DNA of 64,000 bases from Fusarium oxysporum f. sp. lycopersici 4287 (GCF_000149955.1 NC_030990.1:3585482-3649481), one strand, 5' to 3'; positions 1 to 11,800 are shown, counted from the first letter of the stretch. Notes: a model not told the origin generated them from the sequence alone. Numbers and translations: made by a program.

Positions 1-2626
1 ATGTATGGTATGCACTTATTCCGTGCATACAGTTGAAATATTATGAGCCAATTTGATTATCGAATTCGGCGGAGTTGATGTCAGCCTAATGCACCGAACA
101 ACACCAAGACCGCTCACCAGTCGGACTCTTTCCCTCAATCACAAAGCAGTATCATCACGCCAAGGAAACAACAAGCGTTAACAGCCGGCAATAGGAAAAT
201 AGACGATCATCTTACTCTATCCCGTCGCTGGCATCTTGGCTCTGACATGCGATGAGGTGATTATCAAAGCACTTCTGATCTTGGCTACAAAGCTTGAGCA
301 GGCTTATGTTCACAAGACAAGAACGAGAAGACCTCGGACATTTCTTGGCCTGCACTGCCACCGTTTGTCGTCATCACCAAGACCTTGGCATCAAAAGGAG
401 TGGGATGCTCAAGTTCTGGGCATTCTCTGGGCGCTCCCTTGGCTTTTGCTTGGCCTGATAGTGGTGCTTGGTCTGGGGTATTAGTTCGGGGAGAAGGGAA
501 GCGTTCCTGCGGAGGAAGGAGGAGAATATAATATTCTGTGCGGGATTTGTTGGATGATTGTTGATGTAATCTTGATACTCGGTGGAGAAGACTGTGTAAG
601 AGCGCTTGGAAGATTGAACGATATTGACTTCACTGGATGACGATGAAAGAACGGCAAAACGTGCAAGTCTACGAGGCTGCATCATATTTCCCTGGGCATT
701 TCACGGACGTATCTTCATCTCCGATTCCCCATTGCGGCAACGATGGTTATAGATCCTCGGCGTTCTTATTTTCCTCGGCGAGCTTAGAGGAACGAACAGG
801 TTATTTCAACGGCAAATGATGGAGATACTGCTGAGCGTTATCAACCCCGTTGTTTACTATGCTACTATACTGTGCTGCAACTGGGCAGATTAAGAGATCT
901 CGGATGGTTTGAGACGTGACATCTTGTCAATAATGCATGTCAATATGGAGAATCAATATGGGGAAGCATTGACTATGCGACCCGACACGCAAACCGGTCA
1001 GATGCTCAGGTAAAAAAAAAACGGGATAACACTTTGTTCTGTTCAACGAATTGGAGTTGATTTTGAACAGTCTTACACTGTAACTTACTAGCCACCATGC
1101 ATGCAGAGAACATTCCCTCCTTATTCCTAACCGAAGCATCATATCAAAGTTTAGTGCGATCGACTTAATCTGAGCCCAGACAGGCAGGCAGTAAACGGCA
1201 GTGAAAAGAAGCATAATCACATTCTAACAAGGGGAAAACGTGTGCTTGGCTCTACATTTCTTGGCGTGTCTACATGAAAAGAGGAGAAGGAGACGCCAAG
1301 AGGGTCTTGGCGGTCTGGGGCCAAGCTTGACAAGAAATGGAGAATATTGTCTTGGCTAAATGTCTCGGCGAAGAAAATAAGGACAAACAAGAGTGAAATG
1401 GGAGAGACGCTGGGCCTGGGCAGATGGGCGGAAAGCTTGGTTGTGTGGGAGTCTGGCTTGGCTGATGGCATGAGGTTACCTAGGAACTGTACCGGGTGAG
1501 AGAAGGGTTCCCTGAGTCAGGTCAGTTGTTGATCAACTTATGTGTTTGCTAGAGTCTGGTATGTTTTGGACGTCTCGCTCCCTATTGTTAGTGTATTATT
1601 TATTATCAAAGTTGCGTGCTTTGTCTGGTGCTTTTGACTCATCTATCGGAAGAGGCCAATCTCCCACTATCCGATACCATAACCTGTCCGCCCTGGGAAT
1701 AACAGAGCCAGAACCTACTACTCTTCCGGTAGATTTTGTCAAATTTAGTTGATATTAACGTTAGACTACGGGGGATAACAGTTCCCCGATAGACCCGGAG
1801 CTCTCCATTTATAATTTTTACTGGGCTTACTCAATCACTGCTTGTCCCCTGCTTAACTCCGCATGCAGCATATTCTGTGCACATTCGTGCAACCACAGCA
1901 TTTCAATTCTCGTACAACATTTGTCTCTTCTCGTTCGGATTTGGCCCCCGCCGAAAGACTCCCTGAGGTGAAGAGCACAAGGTGAGTGAGAGTGAAAGGG
2001 TGTCAGGTCAGGGCCGAAATCCCAATGGCTCAGGTGACGGAACGACAAAACGCTTGACGCAGTAGGTGGCCAGCTTTGTGTGAGGCCAATATGGACAAGA
2101 CCAATAGAAGGACGCACATGAGGGGCAGTGCCCAGAATGCCAAGCCTTGGCGCTCTTGGCATTCCCAGTCTGCCATCAAACCAGGTGTAGCTCATGCCAA
2201 GAGCTACTCTCCACCATGACCACACCGGTATGGCCGACCATGTACCCATCGCTCGTCAGTACTTCTTGTCCTTGCCAAGACTTTTGCCAAGAGTCGCCAA
2301 GAATCCCGCCGTCTTCATTCTCTTGCCCAAGAGTTTTGGGTGAATGTAAAGGGAGCTCACTCCCCCCGTCACTCATTTATCAAGAACGAACTCTCTTTTG
2401 AACATCTCATTCAACTGTAATCATCCCTCTCTATCAATCAATCTCTAACTTGTTTCCTTTCAACAAGTTTTGATTGATTTTACCCTGAGAGACACCCATC
2501 GAACCCTTGTTGAACTAAAGCAAGACCCTCTACACTCTGACTAGTCTCAGTCAGTTAGTTATACAGCATCGCCACTGAGCGGGCTTGATCAGATATCCCA
2601 TTATTGCATTCTCTTCTATTCCCGTC
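1..2626. promoter_or_regulatory. pacC upstream region with three clusters of PacC core sites
   Basis: No convincing gene is seen here. The stretch holds 21 copies of GCCAAG (either strand), the form of the PacC consensus GCCARG. By my count they start at 159, 235, 280, 344, 384, 438, 449; 1245, 1260, 1295, 1306, 1320, 1351, 1457; and 2139, 2146, 2155, 2196, 2274, 2286, 2296. About 1.3 would be expected in this length with even base composition. The last cluster ends some 325 bases before the pacC start codon. Short open frames such as 236-484 run through the sites and look incidental. The known alkaline induction of pacC makes autoregulation the natural reading; that is inference. The first cluster could instead serve a gene to the left of the window. 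Confidence 0.75.
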
Positions 2627-4644
2627 ATGTCTCCTCCCGCTCCAGAGCAGAAGCCTCAGCTTCAACAACAACAACAGCAGGGCTCATCATCAGGAGATTC
2701 ATCTTCTGGCAGTGCCAATGACTCAAAGTCTGTGACGCCTGCTCCTAGCGCCACATCTAATACATCCCAGAGCAGCACTGCTCCCTCAACATCAAGCGAC
2801 GATAACCTTATCTGCCGATGGAATGCTTGCAACCAAAAGTTCCCTGCTCCCGAGGCTCTCTACGTAAGATACTGAAACATCACCAAAGAGCAATAAAAAT
2901 TGACCTCTTACAGGAGCATATTTGCGAGCGCCATGTTGGTCGCAAGAGCACAAACAACCTCAACTTGACTTGCCAGTGGAACTCTTGCCGAACTACCACG
3001 GTCAAGCGAGACCACATCACCTCGCACATCCGTGTCCATGTTCCTCTCAAGCCTCACAAGTGTGAGTTCTGCGGCAAGTCTTTCAAGCGTCCTCAGGACT
3101 TGAAGAAGCATGTCAAGGTAAGAATCACAACCACAACCCATGCCTAAAAATTACATCAAGCTCACACGCAAACCAGACCCATGCCGATGACTCTGTACTT
3201 GTTCGCCCATCCCAGGATCCTCAAGGTGGACTCAACTACAGGCCACAGCCTCCAAAGGGTATGTCTCATCTCGACTCTAGTCCACGGCTGTGGTCCTCCG
3301 GTTTTCCTTCCCTCGAGGCTAATCCGCCCCCAGGCCCCTCTAGCTACTATGATCACACTGGCCAGATGCGAACTAACGCAGCAGCCTTTGCTCATCAGGC
3401 AGGCCATCCTAGTGGCGGTTACTACGCTCCCCAACCCTCTACCAACTATGGTCTCTACTTCAACCAGCCTCCTATCAACAATGCCCGTACCGAGCACCTT
3501 GGATACAGCGCTGCTGCCGGCGGTTATGACCGAAAGCGCACCTACGACATGGTTGACGACTTCTTCGGCAGCGCCAAGCGTCGACAGATCGATCCTTCGT
3601 CTTATGCCCAGATTGGTCGTTCCTTGATGCCCCTCCATGGCAACCTCTCCGTTCCCAACGGTCCTATGACTGCTACCGAGCAGTACATGCCTCAGCCTGC
3701 TCCCGCACCGGTCCACGCTGGTCCTACTCCTAGCCAAAACCCCTTGGCTCAGCAATACTACCTGCCCATGCCCAGCGCGCGAACTCAGAAGGATCTCATT
3801 CACATCGACACCATTCTTGGCCAGATGCAAGACACCATCTACGAGAATGCTAACCACGCTACTGCTGGTGTCCACATTCATCACGCTGAAAACGGCTTCA
3901 ACGGTTACCGCAACACTCCTTCGCCTCCTACCTCTCACAGGTCTCCTACCCGGCATGCATGTCGGAGCTGACGGCTACCAGCCTGTGTCTGCCGCTAGCA
4001 TGGCCTCGCCTCTGACGGCCATCTCATCTACCGGCACTCCTGCTGTTACACCGCCCTCCAGCTCCATGTCATACACATCTGGTCACTCACCAAGCCCATC
4101 ATCCTCTGCCATGTCTCCTCAGTCCCGCCACGGCTCAACTGCCTCAGTCATGTACCCCACTCTCCCCACAAGCCTCCCTGCTGTTAGCCAGGGCTTCGGC
4201 CACTCTGCTACAACCACTCTTGGCCCTAGCTTTGACGGCAGTGAGCGTCGCCGTTACTCTGGTGGTATGCTCCAGCGAGCTCGTGCTGGTCCTCTGCCTC
4301 TGCCTCATGAGGACACCAGTGGTGCTTCCACTCCCAAGGCTAGCGAGTCTGCTCTGTCTGTTGGCTCTCCCTCTTCAGAGTCTGATGTCAGTGATGCTAC
4401 CCGTGAGCGTGAGGAGCAGTATGACCGCTGGCTCGAGAACATGCGGGTCATTGAGACTCTTCGCGAGTACGTCCGTGGACGTCTGGAGCGCAAGGAGTTT
4501 GTGGACGACAACGAGTCGCCACGATCTAGCCACTCTGACGCTATGGATGTTGACCCAAAGAGCCCTCAAGCTCCCCCCAGAGAACTGGGTACCCCCCGTG
4601 AGGGATCCTCTCTGTACCCTATCCTTCGCATGCCTGGCGCTTAG
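2627..4644 (+). CDS. pacC: pH-response transcription factor PacC (frame broken once)
   Basis: PacC/Rim101 activates alkaline-expressed genes and represses acid-expressed ones after Pal-dependent proteolysis. Exons: 2627-2863, 2914-3117, 3177-3258, 3334-4644. Three C2H2 fingers are seen: C63-C68, C99-C104 to H117-H121, and C129-C132 to H145-H149. A Q-rich, Ser/Thr-rich N-terminus precedes them. The C-terminal half holds the signalling-protease box (around residues 534-565, with [10 protein letters not shown]). It is flanked by two YPX[LI] motifs, YPTL near 448 and YPIL near 602, the type bound by PalA. The start ATG follows an in-frame open stretch without another ATG. One extra C in the CCC at 3949-3951 shifts the frame (SHRSPT, then GMHVGADG one frame over). 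Without it the product is 610 residues. Identity is very secure; whether the shift is real is unknown. Confidence 0.95.
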
Positions 4645-6570
4645 GTCAGTCCTTGAGTCAGCTGCTGGTTTGGCTGTACGTGTACTATTATCGTCTATCC
4701 TTTTCTCTGCGTCAAAGCAATGCGGAATGTTATGTTCACGCGGTCTCAATGTTGATATGAAGTCGGAACCATTTGGTTCTGGGACGCTCTGAATTGAGCT
4801 TCCCACAATTAGCGGCTGGGAAGGGCCTACTATTTAGTTGGTGAAATATAAGGACAGATGTAATGCAATGGACCTTAAGTCGGGGTTTCTTTTTCGTTTT
4901 TCTTTTGTCAGCTACTCCTTGACAATCTTGTGGTCAATCAATGACGAATTATGAATGATATAGGCAAAAAGGTGGCTCGGTTTTTGAGATGAGATAGCTG
5001 GGATTTGAGTTATCGAGTACTATCAACAAGAACAATATCAAAAAGTGCTGAACAATCTTCCAAGACCATGTTGACTCTCTGATACATCATGCCTGATGTC
5101 ATTGGTTTGTATTGTATACGACATGTTACTTAATCAATACGAAGCATCGTCATAATCTCCGAATATGACCGACAAGCTACACACAGATTACGCACAAAGT
5201 ACCTAATGCAAGGGCACATGCACTCCACGATCAAAGTAGAAACAATGTAGGACAAGTATTCTCCGATACGTCGTCGCCTCCATTCCAGCGAAAAAGTCGA
5301 TCCCTGTAGCGAGTCCCGTGCTGACCCCGAGGCTGAAGCAGCGATCTCTGTCGCAGGATATAGCCAAGGATGGCCGTGCTGTGTCGATCACTGTGAGGCT
5401 GTGAGAGGACAAACGTCACTATGTAAGATTTGTGATTAAGAAGAGCTAGTTTACGATAGATGAACATATTCTTGTTTGCGTGTGGTGTTTGTTGTTTCAT
5501 GGATATAAGGTGGTTATGATGCATGATAGTGTTTGCTGCATGCGGATGAGTTGGGACGATATTGGTCTTGCATTTAGCATGTATAGTATTTAGCATATAA
5601 GTCATTTAGCATATAAAGCGATTAGCATGCGAAGAGTGTTGCATTTAAGGATTCATAACGTTTAGCGTATAAGATAGTATTTAGCATGTAAGATAAAGTA
5701 TACCCTCTCAGTCCAAGTCAACGCAACATATACATACCTTAACTCATCGATCAAACAGCTTTTTCAAAGTTAAATCTACTTACCGACTCCAGAAGCAGCC
5801 TAAATTGACATGTTTTTCCCGCTTTGACTTTGTCAAACGCGAGGCTTCAACGTCAGCCCAGGTCCTGAAACACCTCGGGAAATGAATGACGGCACTTGCA
5901 TGCACAGGAAGAGAAAATACGCCAAGAGGAAGAATTAGACCACGAAAGTTAGGATGCGCCGGTTAGTCTCATCTAGATGAGGTCATGACCGAATAGAGCC
6001 TTGGTCGACGTAACGAAGCGTGTATACCAGTTTCTCGTAAGTTCCCTAGGTCTTACAGGATTTGGCGTATACTCCTCTTTGAGGCTGATTCTGTTGGTGA
6101 AGGATTCGGGAGGATCAGAAGGTTAATTGTGATTGTCACACATACATACAGAAGCTAGGTACATAAAATAACGGCAAATGGCAGTAAATGGATCCTTAGT
6201 TGATCTTCGACCAGGGAAAAAGAAGAGGAAGGGACGGGGACCGTTTCATCAGCCGGTGACGCTTACCCATTTTTTGTTTGTTCTGTCTGGTCTGTTGCTG
6301 TTGAAGTATATTTTAAGGAGCCGGATCCCTTGTTCCTCGTGTAATTCAATTCAATTCAATGCTTTACCTTGCCTTATTTAGGTATCTATTTATGCCTCGT
6401 GTCCTGCCTTGTCCTCCTGTTCAGTGCCTCTATTTTCTATTCTTCTCTTCCAAGTGATTCACGAACAAGCACACTTGTTCACTTACAGCCTCAACATATA
6501 TCCTCTTCGCCTTGCCTACAACTCCTCCACCAAATCCATCTACCCCTATCAAAACCAAGGACAACTCAAC
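4645..6570. other. pacC 3' region and promoter region of the next gene, no gene seen
   Basis: The first 400 bases are T-rich and probably pacC 3' UTR. No supported coding region is seen; open frames at 5203-5605 on the minus strand have no coding character. The stretch contains the periodic ATTTAGCAT tract annotated separately and one isolated GCCAAG at 5921. The last 200 bases are pyrimidine-rich, with a short tandem ATTCA run near 6347-6360, and read like promoter and leader of the secreted-protein gene. Confidence 0.5.
5572..5690. repeat. degenerate tandem repeat, ATTTAGCAT core every ~16 bp
   Basis: The core ATTTAGCAT is found at 5572, 5588 and 5604, a variant ATTAGCAT at 5621, a variant GTTTAGCGT near 5660 and a full copy at 5679. 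The first four are spaced 16, 16 and 17 bases. Units are usually followed by RTATAAG-like sequence. This is an AT-rich minisatellite-like tract in an intergenic region. Function unknown. Confidence 0.8.
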
Positions 6571-6993
6571 ATGCGTTTCTTCGCCGTCGCAGCTCTCCTG
6601 AGCGTCGCCGTCGCTGCGCCAGCCTACGACAAGGCCGATGGCACATGCTGCTGCTGCGATATCTCCAAGCCCGCCACAGTCTGTAAGAAGGACGTCAAGC
6701 CCGAAGACTGCTTCTGCGCCGCCGTCGTGTGTCCCGCCGGTGCCCCCACTATCTGGGCCACCTCTACTACTTCTCCTGCAACTACCACCACAGCCGCTCC
6801 CGTTAAGCGCGAGGAAAAGACACCCGCTCCTGCTGGACCTCCTTGCTGTTGCTGCGACCCGTCAAAGAATGCCATCGTCTGTACCGTGCGTGCCGAAGGA
6901 GAGGATAACTCGTGTATTTGTCCTATGGTGATGTGTCCCGCTGATGCATCGACCTTGACTGTTTATTCGACTCCCAAGGAGACGGGCAAATAA
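6571..6993 (+). CDS. small secreted protein with two CCCC-type cysteine-rich domains
   Basis: The product is 140 residues with a clear signal peptide (MRFFAVAALLSVAVAAPA, cut probably near residue 18). Two repeats follow, each with eight cysteines in the pattern CCCC-x8-C-x(8,10)-C-x-C-x4-C-P. The first is at about 27-56 and the second at about 92-123. They are joined by a Thr/Ala/Pro-rich linker with a Lys-Arg dibasic site (PVKREE) of the kind cut by Kex2 in the Golgi. The start is chosen because CAACATG gives the signal peptide directly; an open frame upstream (from 6409) has no such logic. I do not recognise the family. Secretion and internal duplication are seen; a role as an effector, a cell-wall protein or a metal-binding protein is only inference. 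Mature domains could be released separately by Kex2. Confidence 0.85.
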   Translation: MRFFAVAALLSVAVAAPAYDKADGTCCCCDISKPATVCKKDVKPEDCFCAAVVCPAGAPTIWATSTTSPATTTTAAPVKREEKTPAPAGPPCCCCDPSKNAIVCTVRAEGEDNSCICPMVMCPADASTLTVYSTPKETGK

Positions 6994-8216
6994 GGAATAC
7001 ACTTGAAAAGATGTTGTTCTTCACTTGAAGCTGCAACTTGTTGTTCAACTCTTCGCTTCTTGATGTACATCCCTAGGGTTTCGGTTTTGATTTCAGTTGA
7101 CATAGCAAAACATGGAGGAGCACCAGAATGGATCAAGTATGAGTATCCCGAGAGAATCCTGCAAGATAACTGAACATTATCAATCAATAGCATGCTTCTT
7201 TGTCTCCAATTGAAAGAGGTCTCGAATCGTGATGCTGTCCGGTGCTCCCGGATCAATGCTGTAAAGAAATCCTGACACTCTCTTCGACCCAGACTGAACA
7301 AAAGATAGTTAAGCCTAAAGAACTATCTTAACTAAACCATTAGCCCAATGTTCTCTGACTTAGCAGCCGTTCAACTCAACGTCAAGGGGTAGTATAAGCT
7401 GGCGAGACGGACGGCCAATCAGAAGCTCTACACGCCAAAGACATTCGATGTAAGAGGTAATCAAAGGAATGCGGATCTACAGGATTACGATCCGGTCATA
7501 TGCCTTGCGAACCTCCCTTCAACCAGCCTCTGAGCCAGTCTACAAAGCATCACAAAGACTTATTCGTGGGTCACTATAGTTACTCAAAATTGTTAGGATA
7601 AGAAATTATACACTATCGACTACAGATAGATATAGTTAGTTGCTACTCCAAAGTGCTCCGTGTCGTATCCCAAGACTCAACCCCACGGAAAATAAGAAAT
7701 TGTTTTACTCTAAGTAAAAGTGTTTTGCTTCGGCCCATGTTACCCATCAACTGCCAGAGTGATCCAAGGCCTCTCCACGGGGTGCATCACTGCCACCCCT
7801 CTCCGCCTCATGTTTTTAATCCATTCATTAAACCCTCTTTTTCCTAGGACCTTGGACCATGGCAGCTTGTTTTTGACTGTTCAAGTCGGTTGACGGGAAA
7901 AGTGAGGGATCTATATGCAAAAGTATGATGGGGGAGGGGCGACCACTTGATGGGTAGCAATGCGAAAATTAGACCGCAGCGTAAACGGGTATATATATAG
8001 TAACGGGTCATGAATAGTGCCGTTGACTCTCCGATTGCAATGGCAAGGTCGAGCCATGGTAGGCGGGTTAGTTCGCTAATTTTTGGTGGGAAGAAAAGTC
8101 CCAAAATGAAGAATCGTATTCAAAGCTTTGTCGTGACAAGGTCGTCCAGACGGCTCTTAAGATGCATCGCCGGCGACGAACGAAAGGAAAGGGAAGCGTC
8201 AAGGAGAGGCATCTCT
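6994..8216. other. intergenic, no gene seen
   Basis: The stretch is AT-rich with scattered short open frames on both strands and no coding character, splice logic or recognisable RNA gene. It lies between the 3' ends of two convergent genes, the secreted protein (+) and the membrane protein (-). A TATATATATAG run near 7990 sits inside the 3' flank. Confidence 0.5.
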
Positions 8217-8873
8217 TTATTGGAATTGAGTACGGTCCTTCTCCTTGAGGGCCGCCAATTTGGTCCATGTCGATGGAGTAGAACTGGCCCTTTGCCTCCT
8301 TCTCGTAGGCGGGCAGTTGCTCCTCGTTCATGGGCTCCAGACCGACGGTTGAGTTATCACCAACGCGGACGACGAGCACACGACCGCTCTGCTGTCGGCC
8401 TNNNNNNNNNNNNNNNNNNNNNNNNNNNNNNNNNNNNNNNNNNNNNNNNNNNNNNNNNNNNNNNNNNNNNNNNNNNNNNNNNNNNNNNNNNNNNNNNNNN
8501 NNNNNNNNNNNNNNNNNNNNNNNNNNNNNNNNNNNNNNNNNNNNNNNNNNNNNNNNNNNNNNNNNNNNNNNNNNNNNNNNNNNNNNNNNNNNNNNNNNNN
8601 NNNNNNNNNNNNNNNNNNNNNNNNNNNNNNNNNNNNNNNNNNNNNNNNNNNNNNNNNNNNNNNNNNNNNNNNNNNNNNNNNNNNNNNNNNNNNNNNNNNN
8701 NNNNNNNNNNNNNNNNNNNNNNNNNNNNNNNNNNNGAAAAGGATGGCGACCAGAATGAGGCCGAGGAAGACAAGGCCGAGGAGGCCAAGCATGAGGTTGA
8801 TCATGTTGTCGTTTGAGCCATCAGAATCGGCAGGCATGTCAGATCGGGTAACGAGGTTCAAAATAGAAGGCAT
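8217..8873 (-). CDS. single-pass membrane protein, gapped and frame-broken
   Basis: The protein starts MPSILNLVTRSDM at 8873. A polar Asn/Asp-rich stretch follows, then one transmembrane helix of about 20 residues (LMLGLLGLVFLGLILVAILF). The sequence then enters the N gap (8402-8735). After the gap the cytoplasmic tail reads GRQQSGRVLVVRVGDNS, then acidic and proline-containing sequence to SIDMDQIGG. At 8249-8251 a GGG on the plus strand (CCC in the gene) appears one base too long. Dropping a base gives GGLKEKDRTQFQ and a stop at 8217. Without that the frame runs on into low-complexity sequence to 8068. I believe this is a conserved filamentous-fungal protein of unknown function, from the layout of one N-terminal helix and a VVVRVGD-like tail; this is recollection, not a search. 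Confidence 0.7.
8402..8735. other. assembly gap (334 N)
   Basis: A run of N. It removes the middle of the membrane-protein gene. Open frames reported through it are artefacts of translating N. Confidence 1.
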
Positions 8874-11800
8874 CGTGAAATAGAGTTTGTGTGGTTGAAT
8901 GTTACGTAGGTGTAGCAACGGATTTTGAGTTCGTAATAACGATGAGTGCTCCGAGTAGAGAGAACGAATGTAAAGCCAGCAACGTCTATTCATCATCATG
9001 TTAGCAAGCCATCATCTCATGGTCATGGCCGAAATGCCACCCGGCGAGAGCGATCGAGCCTGTCTGTGGCGGTTGTCAAGTGCATAGTCATCTGCAACGC
9101 AGCCTCCAATATTTGCAGCCAACTGCCATTCCGCATCAAGGCCGGAAGAGCCCATCTAGACTCCAAAGTAGACTTGTGTTGGAGGATTGGCCAATTCGAA
9201 GCCATGGCGATCCCACCAATTCAATGCATGCCATGACGTGTTGCAGAATGACAACCCAAACAGACGACTCGATATAATCGAGGTGGCAGGTGGAGGGTCA
9301 GATGGGACAGGACAACGTACGCCAGGGAGAAGATATCGCCAATAGTTCGTCAATGAATGCCTGGCGAGTACCGAAAACCGAGGTGGTTGGTGATGGGCCT
9401 AAGATAGTGGGTAGAACGAAGGGAGAGAGGGGGGTTGGAAAGACCGGACGGAAATCAGCTGAAAGAGTGAAGCTGAAGATCCAAAAAGCGATTGAGAACA
9501 AGATGTATTGGGAGCGAAAAAACGATGCCGTCGACGATATTCACAAACTTGGCCCGCGAGGATTGGGTTGGGAAAGAGAAAGAAACAACCACAACAGCAG
9601 AGGGAGAGGGTTTTTGGCTCGGAGCCTGTCCTGAGCTACACTTGATCACGACAGGGGCCCCTGCCCCGGAAATGAGACTTGGGGCCAGGTGCTGTCCATG
9701 GTAGGGGCCGCTAGGCGCTCAGAGAAGCTAGACAGCCACTAGGGACCACTGTTTCCATGGTCCTCTCAGGGGCATAGTCACTGCAATTGGCCACTAAACC
9801 ACCTGTCGTGGTGTGCTGGGCCACCTTCCTTTCCAAAGGACGTGCGGTCACCGCAGTTTGGTTGGTTAGACCATCCAATAAGAACTCTGCTAAGGCCCCG
9901 CTTCCAGCATTTAATTCGGCTTCTTTAACAGGAGATGTGACCTGTTGGCTCCAGGTTCATCCTCTTGCTCCTCGGTGATGCTGACCATGACCAGCGGGCC
10001 CTTGAAATTCTTCAACTTGGCTCTTCTAGTGACTGGATACTCGCCGGGATTCGCTGTACTCGACACCCACATGTTCCCTGTAGCCGCCCGGTTCATTGGT
10101 CGAGGCCGTTGTCCTCCCCCTGCCAAGCCAGGCCTGGAAGTTCTTTTCCTCAATGAAGGGCAGACGACAACAAAGAACTGGCTCTGTCTGGTGACCTTAT
10201 CGATAAAGAGAAGCAAGGAGCCGAATGCCTCTTCTGCTCCTGGATTGGACTGGACTCTTTGTGCTCATCTAAACGATGCTGAAAAGAGCCTAGAATTTCA
10301 CGCGAGTGTGGCAAGCGATGGATCCATCGTTTTGGACGCCAATGCAAGGTACGAACGGTTATCACGCACAAAAGGGACAAGCCCAAGCCCCCAATCCTAA
10401 GCTAACCCAGTGCCACGACGCTTGCAATGATGGAGCGAGACGCCTCAACCGAATGCGCGTGATGAGTTTGTTGGAACAACGCATAGCCACTCTTCTTTCG
10501 TAGTCTTCCTTCAATGAATACGGGCATATAAGCAACACAGCACACGCGTTCATGCTTCTATTTACAGTAAGACGATCGCAAAAGGCAATCGGCCGAGCTC
10601 TGCATCCATTTGCAAGCCATATCCATGCTCGGGGGAAACGGCCGGGCACGCAATCGATTGTTCCTTGCATTTCGTTTCTCCTGGCCGCTTGTCCGCCTTC
10701 ATTTTGGTAGGCCCTCTGAAGTGGCACCGGTATCTGTGCTTTTAGCAGCGATACCTGATTTGATCAGGAGACATATAGCTCTCCTTTCTCCTTCTCGTGC
10801 ACTTGTCATTTACCTTGAGCTTCGACTGGGGTTTGGGGTTGAGGATAGTTGCAATGACTTAGGCTCCGTTCGAGTGTCCTGCCAGGCTGGTAGACAGAAA
10901 CATACCCTGGTGTCTCTCAATGTTTTCAACACACCATACCAGATGTTTGTTTGCCAAGGGAAACTGTCACAGAAAACGGTTGCGTGACATACTACGTATA
11001 TCCCTCACGTAAAGATGTAGGCTCGTTGTAGTTCATTTGCAGTCTTGCGACAAGACATTTAACAAACACAAGCACAGTCATAAGGACGCGCGGTCAATCG
11101 ATCAAATAGCCTCATCTCTTGCACTATTAGCATGTTTACTATAGTTGTCTTGAGATTGGATTTTCCCGAAGTTTCGGAGATGTAGCTCCCTCGGCTTTGT
11201 CTTTCTATTTCGTCCAACAACTGTCAACCTAAGGTAGGGAAGTGAATATCATTTGTTTATCTCGCTTGATTAGTCACCTCGCCAGTGTTATTTCTTCGGC
11301 AGGCAACACCATGCACAACATATAATGGTGCTCCAGGGTACAGAGAGTTGCATGCTACAATACAGTTGCCAGGGTCAAGTACATGAAATACAGATGGACA
11401 AAATCTACAATTATCTTTTTCAAGCACACCGTTGTCCAGCGATACCAAAACAGGTGTCTCTGTGCATCGAATGATGGCCCCTTGGCCATGGTAACCGGAA
11501 ATTTAGTCCTCAGATCTGACAACAACGCTTTGACGCATGAACACCTCGACTATGTCCGAAGCCTGTGAACATTGTATTTTCAACAGCCTCATGCGAGAGT
11601 GATCGTTGCTGGGTCAGAAGAGCAGCATACTCTGAGCCGCTATTATCGGGTTCATGGAATGCAATATCGAGATCCTCTAAGCACAGGGTGAAACATTTCT
11701 GCACCACAACAAACAAAGGGACTGGTCACGATTCACGATGTCAGGCCAAGAGTAGCACAAAATGTCTTTACTAGATTCCACATGAGCTCATTTAGCTACT

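Noticed and set aside
236..484. 82-codon plus-strand frame in the pacC upstream region
   Set aside because: It runs through seven GCCAAG/CTTGGC sites, which create its Leu/Ala/Trp content; no motif, no intron, no homologue recognised.
9652..9663. Palindrome CAGGGGCCCCTG
   Set aside because: A perfect 12 bp palindrome, but isolated, with no flanking structure or gene context.
9945..10400. 151-codon plus frame in the gene-poor region (and its minus shadow 9911-10216)
   Set aside because: Mutually overlapping frames, no recognisable domain, no convincing splice partners.
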